Part shown: positions 1-6,997 of the stretch, in pieces
How the letters are laid out: the number at the start of each line of letters is the position of its first letter
How positions within the stretch are numbered: position 1 is the stretch's first letter
Position numbers and translations under genes: made by a program
The notes under the pieces: generated by a model
The model's database searches: none
What the model was told of the DNA's origin: nothing
The model's input: the letters and a program-made list of their open reading frames with translations, nothing else
Assembly (NCBI GenBank): GCA_001839685.1
Contig: MLAK01000028.1
Coordinates: 1-13,908 of the forward strand
From: Tritrichomonas foetus
Taxonomy: Eukaryota > Parabasalia > Tritrichomonadida > Tritrichomonadidae
Length of the DNA stretch: 13,908 nt
Reading direction: 5' to 3'

Positions 1-147
1 GAAAATTAATTATTTTTTGTCATGAATAATCATGATTATGAAAAATTGAATTTTCGAAATAAATCATCCAACGATCATTTGAAATACTAAGCATATCAAT
101 TGCACTTAAATATTAGAAATAAAATCATTTCTTGCGAAAATTCGATT

Positions 148-220
148 TTTTGAGTATTCCACTTTTTGAGTATTTTCTTGAGTATCTTTTGAATATTTGA
201 GTATCGTTGAGTAGTACTCA
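148..220. repeat. Degenerate TTGAGTAT repeat cluster ending in a palindrome
   Basis: TTGAGTAT occurs at 150-157, 166-173, 178-185 and 197-204, with a shorter TTGAGTA at 207-213. Spacing is irregular, at 10 to 19 bp. The cluster ends in the odd palindrome TGAGTAGTACTCA (208-220), which has 6-bp arms around one G. The embedded 15-mer TATTCCACTTTTTGA (155-169) recurs exactly inverted at 656-670. Confidence 0.6.
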
Positions 221-655
221 GTAAAGCCGTGATTAGAAACCACATTTAACTTGTAATCTAAATCATTTGTGGTAATATTTTCCTTCCTATTATAAAGAAA
301 CACTATCCCCACACATAAAATACCGTTAACACATCCATCATCCCTATTTGATTCGATAATATAGCCATTTTGATGGTATTTTTTCTTCAAACGAATTTTG
401 AATAAAATTGATTTCACACAAAAATTTAATTTAATTCAAAGTCTTTGAGAGTGTTTAAATCATTCAATTATCATGATTATGACGTCGAAATATTTGTCTT
501 GGATGAGTTTCTATGCTAATTTTTTGTTCTCATATAAATAATAGTCTTCCCAAATTCTCGAAGAAATTGTGTTCGAATCTGGATTGTATGAAAATCGTTA
601 AACATAACTGACGAATCAATACAAACTATTTAATTTGAAAGTGGTTAAATCATTA

Positions 656-720
656 TCAAAAAGTGGAATATTTTTATGAATCCCAAGTGATTCATTGCGA
701 AAATTGCCTCCACTTTTTGA
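656..720. repeat. Nested fold-back (hairpin) element
   Basis: The outer arms TCAAAAAGTGG (656-666) and CCACTTTTTGA (710-720) are perfect 11-bp inverted copies. Inside them, ATGAATC (676-682) and GATTCAT (689-695) form a perfect 7-bp stem with a 6-nt loop. The bases between the two stems are partly complementary, so the 65 nt can fold into one long imperfect hairpin. The right side shares TTGCGAAAATT (695-705) and CCACTTTTTGA with positions 132-142 and 159-169, which points to a dispersed repeat family. The family is unidentified. Confidence 0.55.
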
Positions 721-1258
721 CAAAATTGAATACTCTTCAAATCAGGAAAGTTCTAGACGCATTTTTCTTTACTTTTGAAAAGGTAAGCTGTCGTCATCAG
801 CCTGCAAGATATTAGGTGGCGAAAAATAGAAACCGTTTTTATTTGCAAAAATAATAAATCAATTTTCTATGAATATATTTGTGCAACTTCAAAGATCGAA
901 ATTTCTCTGACAATTTGTGAATCCATAATATGGAATCAATTTTAATGAAACAATACATAAGAATCGAAAAAAATTTCATTTTTCCAAAAAAGATCAAATC
1001 ATCAGAAATTATTGCATGATTAGTTCATTATTAATTCTAAATTCTGAATTACATAGCAAGTACATATATTATGAATTTTATATGCATTTAAATTTAAATG
1101 ACATAGCTTTTTGTATCAGAAATCAATTCTGATGCATCTGATCGAATATTAAGAAATAATGTTTTTTGATATACATAAGAAAACACTTGCGTTTGAAAAA
1201 CACTTTTGGGAATATGTTTATGGAAAAAATCACATGAAAGGGTTTATTTTCCGACGAG

Positions 1259-1480
1259 TTATGCTTTTTGACAGATTTTGACCAATGTGATGTAACTTTG
1301 CGAGCCCTTTCGACTCCTGATCGCTGTGCTCCTTCCATCTTGCTCCCTTGCCGCACTTCTTTCAAGTCGAAGTAACCCCAAGAAATTACAACATTTATAT
1401 CTCATGTAACCAATGAATTCTGATTCACTTTTGACCTTTATTTGACCTTCACTTCTGGCGTTGCTTATCTCATAGGACAT
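1259..1480 (-). other. GC-richer island, possible decayed gene or ncRNA
   Basis: This segment, especially 1300-1375, has visibly more G+C than the DNA around it and is purine-rich on the minus strand. Two minus-strand reading frames overlap here: one of 73 codons (1259-1480) and one of 80 codons (1123-1365). That pattern could be left by a frameshifted former gene. The 8-mer TTGACCTT is repeated at 1431-1438 and 1442-1449. The peptides match no family I recognise. No tRNA, SRP, RNase P or snRNA signature could be fitted by eye. The nature of the island is unknown. Confidence 0.3.
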
Positions 1481-2198
1481 TAGACTTCAACCAAATTCCT
1501 ATCATTTACGGCCAACTTCTTATCAATTATTGAATTAGGTTCAGACCTTTGAATCAGTTAAACAATATTAATCTAGTAGACAGATTTTCTTAGATGGAAG
1601 ATGTTTACAATAACTATTCATTAATTTTTTCCCTCACAAAATTATTTTCTCCTCATTAATCAGTCCAATTACTGGACTCTAGTACACATATTAAATTAAT
1701 ATAATCATGTCTGTATTAAAATAGTCAGACACCAAAAATCTTGATCAGCATGTTTAATTCAATTTGAATGGATGACTTTTTCTATGCTAATATATTTTCA
1801 TAGTTCAGAACTTTTTAAATATATGATCAGATAAAAATTGAAAAAGTTTGAACCCAAATAATTTTCGGAAAAATTCCCCGAAAAGTTTAGGTTTTTTTAA
1901 TCTCTGAGGTTTTCTCGGAACATCCCTATATTTAAATAGGGAATATATAAACAACAAATTTTAAAATTAAAAAAAATGAAAAATGAATATTCATTCTTGA
2001 GTTATTGAAACTATTTTACGACAAAAGATTGGTGGTGTATACACTTGGTAAAAGAAAATAACACTGAGATGAAATACTAATAGTAATCTTTTCTACGAGA
2101 AGTATATTCAGTCTGTTTTAAGAACCAATCAGAACAGAATTTCTTGAATCCAGATATAGAAACATATGACCACTTTTTCCTTCAAAAGAATCAAACAC

Positions 2199-2267
2199 TA
2201 TCAGCTATCAAGCCATTTTTAGCAGTAATCCGATCGATCCAAAGTGTTCACTTTTTGATAGCTGATA
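2199..2267. repeat. 13-bp perfect inverted repeat pair (fold-back)
   Basis: TATCAGCTATCAA (2199-2211) and TTGATAGCTGATA (2255-2267) are perfect inverted copies separated by 43 nt. A second complementary pair, AACACT (2194-2199) and AGTGTT (2243-2248), gives an alternative fold. The right side contains TTCACTTTTTGA, similar to the arm motif of the 656-720 hairpin. No target-site duplication is visible next to the arms. It may be a small fold-back repeat. Confidence 0.55.
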
Positions 2268-2632
2268 ACTTTTTCACAACTCAAATTTCGTCCTTCCATA
2301 TTATGAATCCTTTCTAACATTTATCTGTAAATGAGATCTATTGTATTTCTATGATCATATTACATGACCATTGAGCCAATGATATATCTTTCAGCTCTCA
2401 AATCAATGATTCTTTGCTCGAATTTTACAAATAAACTTTTGAAAAAAAAAAATTGAGATGATTTAATTTTAAATTTGAATGATAATATCTGAAAATTGAC
2501 AGAAAAATTGAGTTTGTCAAACTTTTTTTTTATCAGAAAAGCTAAATAGCAAGATCTTTTTTCCGTCCTTAGAAAAATTGAAATGTATATAGAAATCTTC
2601 ATTCAATTATTCTAAGATCAAATTTCTTTGAA

Positions 2633-2666
2633 TAACGAAAAAATTATTTATCAAACTTTATTCATT
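2633..2666 (+). promoter_or_regulatory. MAF1 promoter: TAACGA motif and TCATT initiator
   Basis: TTCATTC at 2661-2667 contains TCATT (2662-2666), which fits the trichomonad initiator TCA(+1)Y(T/A). It would give a 13-nt 5' UTR before the ATG at 2677. About 30 bp upstream, TAACGA (2633-2638) resembles the Myb recognition element described in Trichomonas vaginalis. Both assignments are by motif only. Confidence 0.4.
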
Positions 2667-2676
2667 CTTTTAACTC

Positions 2677-3237
2677 ATGAAATGGTACAACAGTAATAAC
2701 CTTTGTAATACTAACCAAGAGCTTATGTCCCTCTGCTCCTCATCGCACAATATTTTCGGACAAATCGAATGTTATTCATTTGATCAAAAAGAGTATCCAG
2801 CAGTCGGAAATGTCGAGGCGATGTTTAGACTTTTAAAAAATACGATTGAAACATCATTTCCAGACTTTGATTTTTCTTGGCTCATTCATCAACATTTCAA
2901 AATCGTAGAATCGTCAGAAGAAGCTCAATCAAATATTGGATGGACTGTAATTTCAAATGTTCCATCATCACAAGCAATTCTTAGCAATTTGTGGGCAGGC
3001 ATAGAAAAAGAAATTCAGCCTTCAAATTGCATGATTTATGCTTATGAACCGAATTGTACAGATGCTTTTTCAGAGCTTGGTGCATTATGGACAGTAAGCT
3101 ATTTATTTGTTAATTTGAAAATGCGAAAAATTCTGCATTTTCATATGAGAGAAGGCGCTAGTTCTGTTGAACAACTATCTGATGTTGACATCAGTATGGA
3201 TGAAGATATGGAACTTGAATGTTATAACTACTGTTAA
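2677..3237 (+). CDS. MAF1: MAF1 homologue, repressor of RNA polymerase III
   Basis: MAF1 binds RNA polymerase III in the nucleus and shuts down tRNA and 5S rRNA synthesis under stress or starvation. The 186-aa protein shows the family's conserved blocks in order. An N-terminal A box ends in FGQIECYS (27-34). The FPDFDFS motif lies at 61-67. The block LWAGIEKEI (105-113) leads into MIYAYEP (119-125). A C-terminal box at about 130-156 includes GALWTVSYLFVN and RKILHF. An acidic tail (about 169-181) follows, as in animal and yeast MAF1. Similarity to human MAF1 is from memory but runs along the whole length. Only about 10 to 20 residues separate the A box from the second domain, so the long phosphorylated linker of other MAF1 proteins is almost absent. 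The ATG is well placed behind an initiator. Confidence in the family is high. Confidence 0.88.
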   Translation: MKWYNSNNLCNTNQELMSLCSSSHNIFGQIECYSFDQKEYPAVGNVEAMFRLLKNTIETSFPDFDFSWLIHQHFKIVESSEEAQSNIGWTVISNVPSSQAILSNLWAGIEKEIQPSNCMIYAYEPNCTDAFSELGALWTVSYLFVNLKMRKILHFHMREGASSVEQLSDVDISMDEDMELECYNYC

Positions 3238-3315
3238 TTAATTACGTTTAAAAAAAAAAATTAATCCGATGATAAAATAAAATAAGCATGAAAAACTTTA
3301 CTTTTTTGAATTAGA

Positions 3316-3732
3316 ATGGAATATAACAAAACTTCGACATCATTTTTGATGATTCGATATTTTTTTATCATATTATTTTCTCGAATCTTAAAGCTGGCAG
3401 CTTTTTTGATTCATTTATTATTTAAATTGAGTATCTTTGGCGAATATTCTCATGCTGCACCCATGTTCAAAAATCTGCATATATATATTTATTGCAATTC
3501 CATAAATGGCAATAGAGGAAATTTGCAGTTGTTGGAAAAAATAATGAGTCAGTCTTGGAGTTTTATATCTTTAAAAGTTCCAAGTCAACTCTTCTCACTA
3601 AATAGCCAACTTTTTTGTGAACTTATTTGGACATGTGAATTGAATATAAAATCAATTTCTGACGATTTTTTTGTGATGATGTTCATTCTGGTAATGAATG
3701 GGGTGTCTAAATATTTGTTGATAAATAATTAA
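3316..3732 (+). CDS. Doubtful small membrane-type ORF, hypothetical
   Basis: This 138-codon ATG frame follows MAF1 by 78 bp. It is somewhat longer than chance would give at this AT content, which is the main reason to list it. A hydrophobic stretch at about residues 15-42 (FFIILF, LAAFLIHLLF) could be a membrane helix, and a second hydrophobic run lies near 117-127. The rest is rich in Phe, Ile, Leu, Asn and Ser, a mix also expected from translated T-rich non-coding DNA. No initiator-like TCA lies within 20 nt before the ATG, unlike most confident genes here. I do not recognise it. It may be a lineage-specific gene, a relic, or noise. Confidence 0.25.
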   Translation: MEYNKTSTSFLMIRYFFIILFSRILKLAAFLIHLLFKLSIFGEYSHAAPMFKNLHIYIYCNSINGNRGNLQLLEKIMSQSWSFISLKVPSQLFSLNSQLFCELIWTCELNIKSISDDFFVMMFILVMNGVSKYLLINN

Positions 3733-3822
3733 AATTCTTGTTTTTGTGTAAGCAATAAGTTATGATTTTTGTTTATACATCAGAGGGCACTCACATTTTC
3801 CGATGGAATCTATCTTCAAATA

Positions 3823-4641
3823 TTAATATCCATAAACTCCTCGAATTTTTTGCCATTCAATATCGTTTTCCAAATCGCCAACTTGATTAATTTTCAAAGA
3901 TGATCGAAAGAGTCTTTCATTTGATTTTGGAGTTTTTATTCGCTTTTTTGTTCGATATTCGGTTGAAATTGGGGAAACATCATAATCATCATTGAGTGGT
4001 TTTCTTTTTGGAATAACTTTCAATTCTTGATGATTTTCATGATGAGGAAATGATTTTTGATCGATAACATGATGTGAATGACTTTTTGAATGTGATTTTG
4101 GTCGGTCTTTCAGAATTTTAATGTTGATGTTTCTCATAATTTGAACAACATCAAAGTTTGTTTTCTTTTTCCATTTATTGAAATAAATGTTGAGCATTCT
4201 CCTATTATACGTAATTGGGAAAAAATCATTTACTCTATCTCGGAAAATATCATTTTGGAGAAACTCAAAATCTTCATCGCCCATAAAAATGAACTGTGCA
4301 GGTGTTGGGTTATTCGTCATTTTGACTGGATAAATATTGTACTCTTGTGCATATTGTAAATTTTTATTATAATGGGTGATTCTCTTCTCTTTCAAATTAT
4401 TTTTCCTTCTTTTGGCATTTTGTAATGTTGTTGATTTTTTCTTCTTTTTAATAATTTGTTTATGATATATTCTTTCTGTTGTTTCTTTCCATGGACAAAG
4501 TCTTTGATTCATTGGTGGATATTTCCGATGATATATTTTATCCATGTATTCATCTTTTAATCCATCAACCTCAAGTGCTTTCTGTAAAATTAGTTGTTCA
4601 AGTTTCTCTAAATCTTTCTTGTTAGATACTATTTCAATCAT
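3823..4641 (-). CDS. Hypothetical basic, possibly nuclear protein
   Basis: A 272-aa orphan protein, unrecognised. An N-terminal helical region (about 1-35, heptad-like Leu/Ile) precedes a very basic stretch at 61-87 that includes IIKKKKKS. The middle (about 95-170) is the best candidate for a folded part, with FIFMGDEDFEFL and aromatic residues. Residues 182-204 are rich in Ser and His (KSHSKSHSHH). A second basic run (TKKRIKTPKS, 231-240) could be a nuclear localisation signal. The protein ends in WQKIRGVYGY. The frame runs 819 bp with clear codon structure, so it is very probably a gene. It is divergent from the diaminopimelate decarboxylase gene, 102 bp away. No TCA motif lies within 20 nt of the ATG. 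The nearest, at 4675-4677, would give a 34-nt leader. Nuclear location is inference only. Confidence 0.72.
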   Translation of the reverse strand: MIEIVSNKKDLEKLEQLILQKALEVDGLKDEYMDKIYHRKYPPMNQRLCPWKETTERIYHKQIIKKKKKSTTLQNAKRRKNNLKEKRITHYNKNLQYAQEYNIYPVKMTNNPTPAQFIFMGDEDFEFLQNDIFRDRVNDFFPITYNRRMLNIYFNKWKKKTNFDVVQIMRNINIKILKDRPKSHSKSHSHHVIDQKSFPHHENHQELKVIPKRKPLNDDYDVSPISTEYRTKKRIKTPKSNERLFRSSLKINQVGDLENDIEWQKIRGVYGY

Positions 4642-4743
4642 TCAACTCCACAGTAAAACAAATGGTCAAATAACTGATCGAGAAAGGTGAAATTAACGTA
4701 TGAAAATGACATAAACGTTCTCCCAATAAAACAGTTTCAGCAC
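4642..4743. promoter_or_regulatory. Compact divergent promoter between orphan gene and lysA
   Basis: Only 102 bp separate the two divergent ATGs, so both promoters must fit here. On the plus strand, TTCAG at 4736-4740 ends 3 nt before the lysA ATG at 4744 and would give a 5-nt leader. An out-of-frame ATG at 4700 opens a four-codon ORF (4700-4714). It would only matter if transcription began well upstream, so its presence fits a start close to 4744. TAACGT lies at 4694-4699. On the minus strand, TCAG at 4674-4677 is the closest initiator-like sequence for the orphan gene. Confidence 0.4.
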
Positions 4744-6033
4744 ATGAATGATTTCCCAATATTTAACGAAAAAGGTCATTTGATGTTTGGAGGACTTGAT
4801 GTTGTTGATCTTGCACACAAATATGGAACTCCTTTATATCTTATGAATGAAGATTTAATTCGAAATAATTGCAAAAAATTTAAGAAATCTATTTTGCATT
4901 ATTATAATGATAATGGTCTTCCACACTATGCATGCAAAGCATTTTGTTGTAAAGAAATATGTCGAATAATGTCTGAAGAAAAAATGGGTCTTGATGTTGT
5001 TTCTGGTGGGGAATTATTTACTGCATTATCAATTGGTTTTCCAACTGATAGAATTCATTTCCATGGAAATAACAAAACGTATGATGAGCTAAAATACGCA
5101 GTTGAGAATAATGTCACTGTTATTGTTGATAATCTTTCTGAATTGAAAAAATTGAATGAAATCGCATCAAAAATCACTAGAAATGTTCTGATCTTTTTAC
5201 GAATAAAGCCAGGAATAGAAGCCCATACACACAAATATATTGCTACTGGACAATACGACTCTAAATTTGGTTTTGCTTTAGAAACAGGTGATGCATACAA
5301 TGCTGTCAAACAAGCACTCGAATATAAGTATTTAAAATTGATAGGAATTCATTGTCATATTGGATCGCAAATCTTTGATATAGACCCATTTGTTTTAGCT
5401 GCCGATGTGATGATATCTTTTATGGCTAAAATTAGAGATGAACTCAATTATGAAATAACTCATTTAAATCTTGGTGGTGGTTTTGGAATCAAATATACTA
5501 TTGATGATAATCCACCAGATTATGATGAATACATGCGATATGTTTCTGATAAAGTTCATAATAAATGTAAAGAATTGAATCTGTCATTACCTTTTATAAA
5601 CATAGAACCAGGAAGATCAATTGTTGGTGAAGCAGGAATAACTGTATATACAGTTGGATCAGTAAAAAGTATACCTAATGTAAGAACTTACGTTTCTGTG
5701 GATGGAGGAATGACTGATAATCCACGATATATTTTATATCAATCAAAATACGAAGCTGTTATTGCAAATAAAGCAAACAAGCCAAAAGATTCTATTGTTA
5801 CAATTGCTGGAAGATGTTGTGAGACTGGTGATTTAGTGCAAGAAGGTGTGACGATTCAGAAATGCGAAGAAGGTGACATTTTAGTAGTTTCTACAACAGG
5901 GGCATATAACTATTCAATGGCATCAAATTATAATCGAGTACCGAGACCACCAGTAGTCTTCATTAAAAACAAAGAATCTAGACTTGTAATTAAAAGGGAG
6001 AGTTATCAAGATATTGTATGTAATGATATTTAG
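4744..6033 (+). CDS. lysA: Diaminopimelate decarboxylase, bacterial type
   Basis: This PLP enzyme (fold-type III, alanine racemase-like barrel) decarboxylates meso-2,6-diaminopimelate to L-lysine. With the ATG at 4744 it is 429 aa, the usual LysA length. Lys65 in YACKAF is the expected Schiff-base lysine. Other family motifs are VVSGGEL (85-91), FHGNNK (106-111), HCHIGSQ (203-209), LGGGFG (243-248), EPGRS (288-292), DGGMTDNPR (320-328), CETGD (359-363; usually CESGD) and GAYNYSMASNYN (386-397). The two domains and the active-site Cys/Glu pair are complete. The DGGMTDNPR and GAYNYSMASNYN blocks resemble clostridial and Bacillus LysA most. Codon use is AT-rich like the host, so any transfer is not recent. 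The frame extends to a GTG at 4687, but GTG is unlikely as a eukaryotic start. No targeting signal is seen, so a cytosolic site is likely. Confidence 0.93.
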   Translation: MNDFPIFNEKGHLMFGGLDVVDLAHKYGTPLYLMNEDLIRNNCKKFKKSILHYYNDNGLPHYACKAFCCKEICRIMSEEKMGLDVVSGGELFTALSIGFPTDRIHFHGNNKTYDELKYAVENNVTVIVDNLSELKKLNEIASKITRNVLIFLRIKPGIEAHTHKYIATGQYDSKFGFALETGDAYNAVKQALEYKYLKLIGIHCHIGSQIFDIDPFVLAADVMISFMAKIRDELNYEITHLNLGGGFGIKYTIDDNPPDYDEYMRYVSDKVHNKCKELNLSLPFINIEPGRSIVGEAGITVYTVGSVKSIPNVRTYVSVDGGMTDNPRYILYQSKYEAVIANKANKPKDSIVTIAGRCCETGDLVQEGVTIQKCEEGDILVVSTTGAYNYSMASNYNRVPRPPVVFIKNKESRLVIKRESYQDIVCNDI

Positions 6034-6383
6034 GTCTTCAAGTGATATTTTATTGAATGAAATATTATTTATGAAATCATTTTGGAAAAAAAAAAAAAAA
6101 AATGGAACTTTTGATGTATTTATTCGGACAAAAACTATTTTATTATTCTATAATCATAAATCTTTCTTTTAGGAATCTTCTCAAAACAAAGCTGGTTTTC
6201 TCTAAAGTTTGATTTATCCCTTCCTTACTGACTGTCGTCAAACTCATCTAATATGCCCTTGTTAATGAAAGCTTTGAGTGAATTACTGCTTTTGTAAATG
6301 AGAAGAAACACATTTCCTGTAACAAAAGGTAGAATGTCTCATACAATAAGAAATATGAATGAAAACCCTGTTTTTTGCCTAAA
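6034..6383. other. Convergent intergenic region with A17 tract
   Basis: This 350-bp gap lies between the 3' ends of lysA and the orphan gene on the other strand. It holds a 17-nt A run at 6086-6102, about 50 bp after the lysA stop. The run is a natural slippage site and might be polymorphic. TAAA-like polyadenylation motifs, of the kind used by trichomonads, are too common in this AT-rich DNA to assign. Small plus-strand frames here overlap the orphan gene and look like shadows. Confidence 0.5.
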
Positions 6384-6989
6384 TCACGAGCAATCAAATA
6401 ATTCTTCGGGCATAAACGTGTCAAGCATGAAGCATTTTTCTTTTTTGGCTTTTTGCATGCAAATTCTCGCTTTTCTTTCATCCAATCGTTTTTGTGTTGT
6501 CCGATAAGAATTCAGTACTTCTCTAGTGGGAAGCACATCATACGTTGGCAAAATTCGAGTTTTTGGTTCTTCTCTTGAAGGTGCGAATCTCAAAAGTTTT
6601 CGGCCATGACATGATGGAAACAAAAACGATGAAGGTGCTTCGTTCACCATTGCAGGTGAAATGCATGATTCATTATATGAAGGAAATGTGCTTGGCAAAC
6701 TTTGTGGCGAATTTTGGCTGTGATGAAATGAATATTGATCTAGACTTGAATGATACCTTGATGTATTCTGTTTTTGATTAGGCGATCTTGATGTAGAGTG
6801 AACTGTCTGAGGAGATATGCTTCCGTTAAGAGATTCAAACTGGCTTGAATAGACCGGATTATCGCGCGATGTTTGGGCAGCAGGAGGATGCTGATCTTGG
6901 AAGATATATGGCAGAAGGATCTTCCCTGATGGAATGCTACCGCGATGGTGTCGTGCAGAGAGTCTTTCAAAGAAGTTCGTCGATGTCAT
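6384..6989 (-). CDS. Hypothetical Ser/Pro/Gln-rich disordered protein
   Basis: A 201-aa orphan when started at the ATG at 6989. That start is preferred because TCAGTATC lies immediately before it, with TCA at 6995-6997 giving a 6-nt leader. The 41 codons upstream in the open frame (to 7112) translate AT-rich intergenic-type sequence. Residues about 33-125 are rich in Ser, Pro, Gln, His and Asn and probably unstructured. A short tandem LPTYDV/LPTREV (148-159) is followed by a basic helical stretch (about 163-186, with QKRLDERKARI) and then LDTFMPEELFDCS at the end. G+C is clearly higher than in the flanks, which supports real coding. No domain is recognised. It could be a regulatory or scaffold protein, but nothing in the sequence fixes this. 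It converges on lysA. Confidence 0.65.
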   Translation of the reverse strand: MTSTNFFERLSARHHRGSIPSGKILLPYIFQDQHPPAAQTSRDNPVYSSQFESLNGSISPQTVHSTSRSPNQKQNTSRYHSSLDQYSFHHSQNSPQSLPSTFPSYNESCISPAMVNEAPSSFLFPSCHGRKLLRFAPSREEPKTRILPTYDVLPTREVLNSYRTTQKRLDERKARICMQKAKKEKCFMLDTFMPEELFDCS

Positions 6990-6997
6990 GATACTGA
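6990..6997 (-). promoter_or_regulatory. Initiator-like TCAG before orphan gene
   Basis: On the minus strand, TCAGTATC runs directly into the ATG at 6989. If the A of TCA (6995) is +1, the leader is 6 nt, typical of trichomonad mRNAs. The base after TCA is G rather than the pyrimidine of the T. vaginalis consensus, as also before lysA and the Sec7-PH gene. Confidence 0.35.

Larger units (their letters stand above)
1..2676. other. Gene-poor intergenic region with small repeats
   Basis: About 2.7 kb without a convincing gene. Reading frames here are short, and the longest at the left (106-417, minus) has only a GTG start. The stretch is dominated by A/T runs. It holds a TTGAGTAT repeat cluster (148-220), a nested hairpin (656-720), a GC-richer island (1259-1480), small inverted repeats at 1862-1884 and 1924-1941, and a 13-bp inverted repeat pair (2199-2267). 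The 13-mer ATCATGATTATGA occurs at both 29-41 and 470-482. No tRNA A/B box pair was found by eye. Confidence 0.6.

Noticed and set aside
106..417. 103-codon minus-strand frame
   Set aside because: It opens with GTG and has no in-frame ATG at all. In a eukaryotic setting it cannot start, and much of it covers the TTGAGTAT repeat cluster. A pseudogene fragment is possible but unsupported.
1340..1380. tRNA-like T-arm (TTCAAGT loop with CTTC/GAAG stem)
   Set aside because: The innermost stem pair is mismatched, and no matching acceptor strand, D-arm or anticodon arm can be placed upstream.
2360..2602. 80-codon minus-strand frame divergent from MAF1
   Set aside because: It is low-complexity Lys/Phe/Ile peptide from T/A-rich DNA with no good initiator and no recognisable domain.
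4687..4743. N-terminal extension of LysA from the GTG at 4687
   Set aside because: GTG starts are not expected here. The 19 extra residues match nothing in LysA, and the ATG at 4744 gives the normal family length with an initiator 5 nt upstream.
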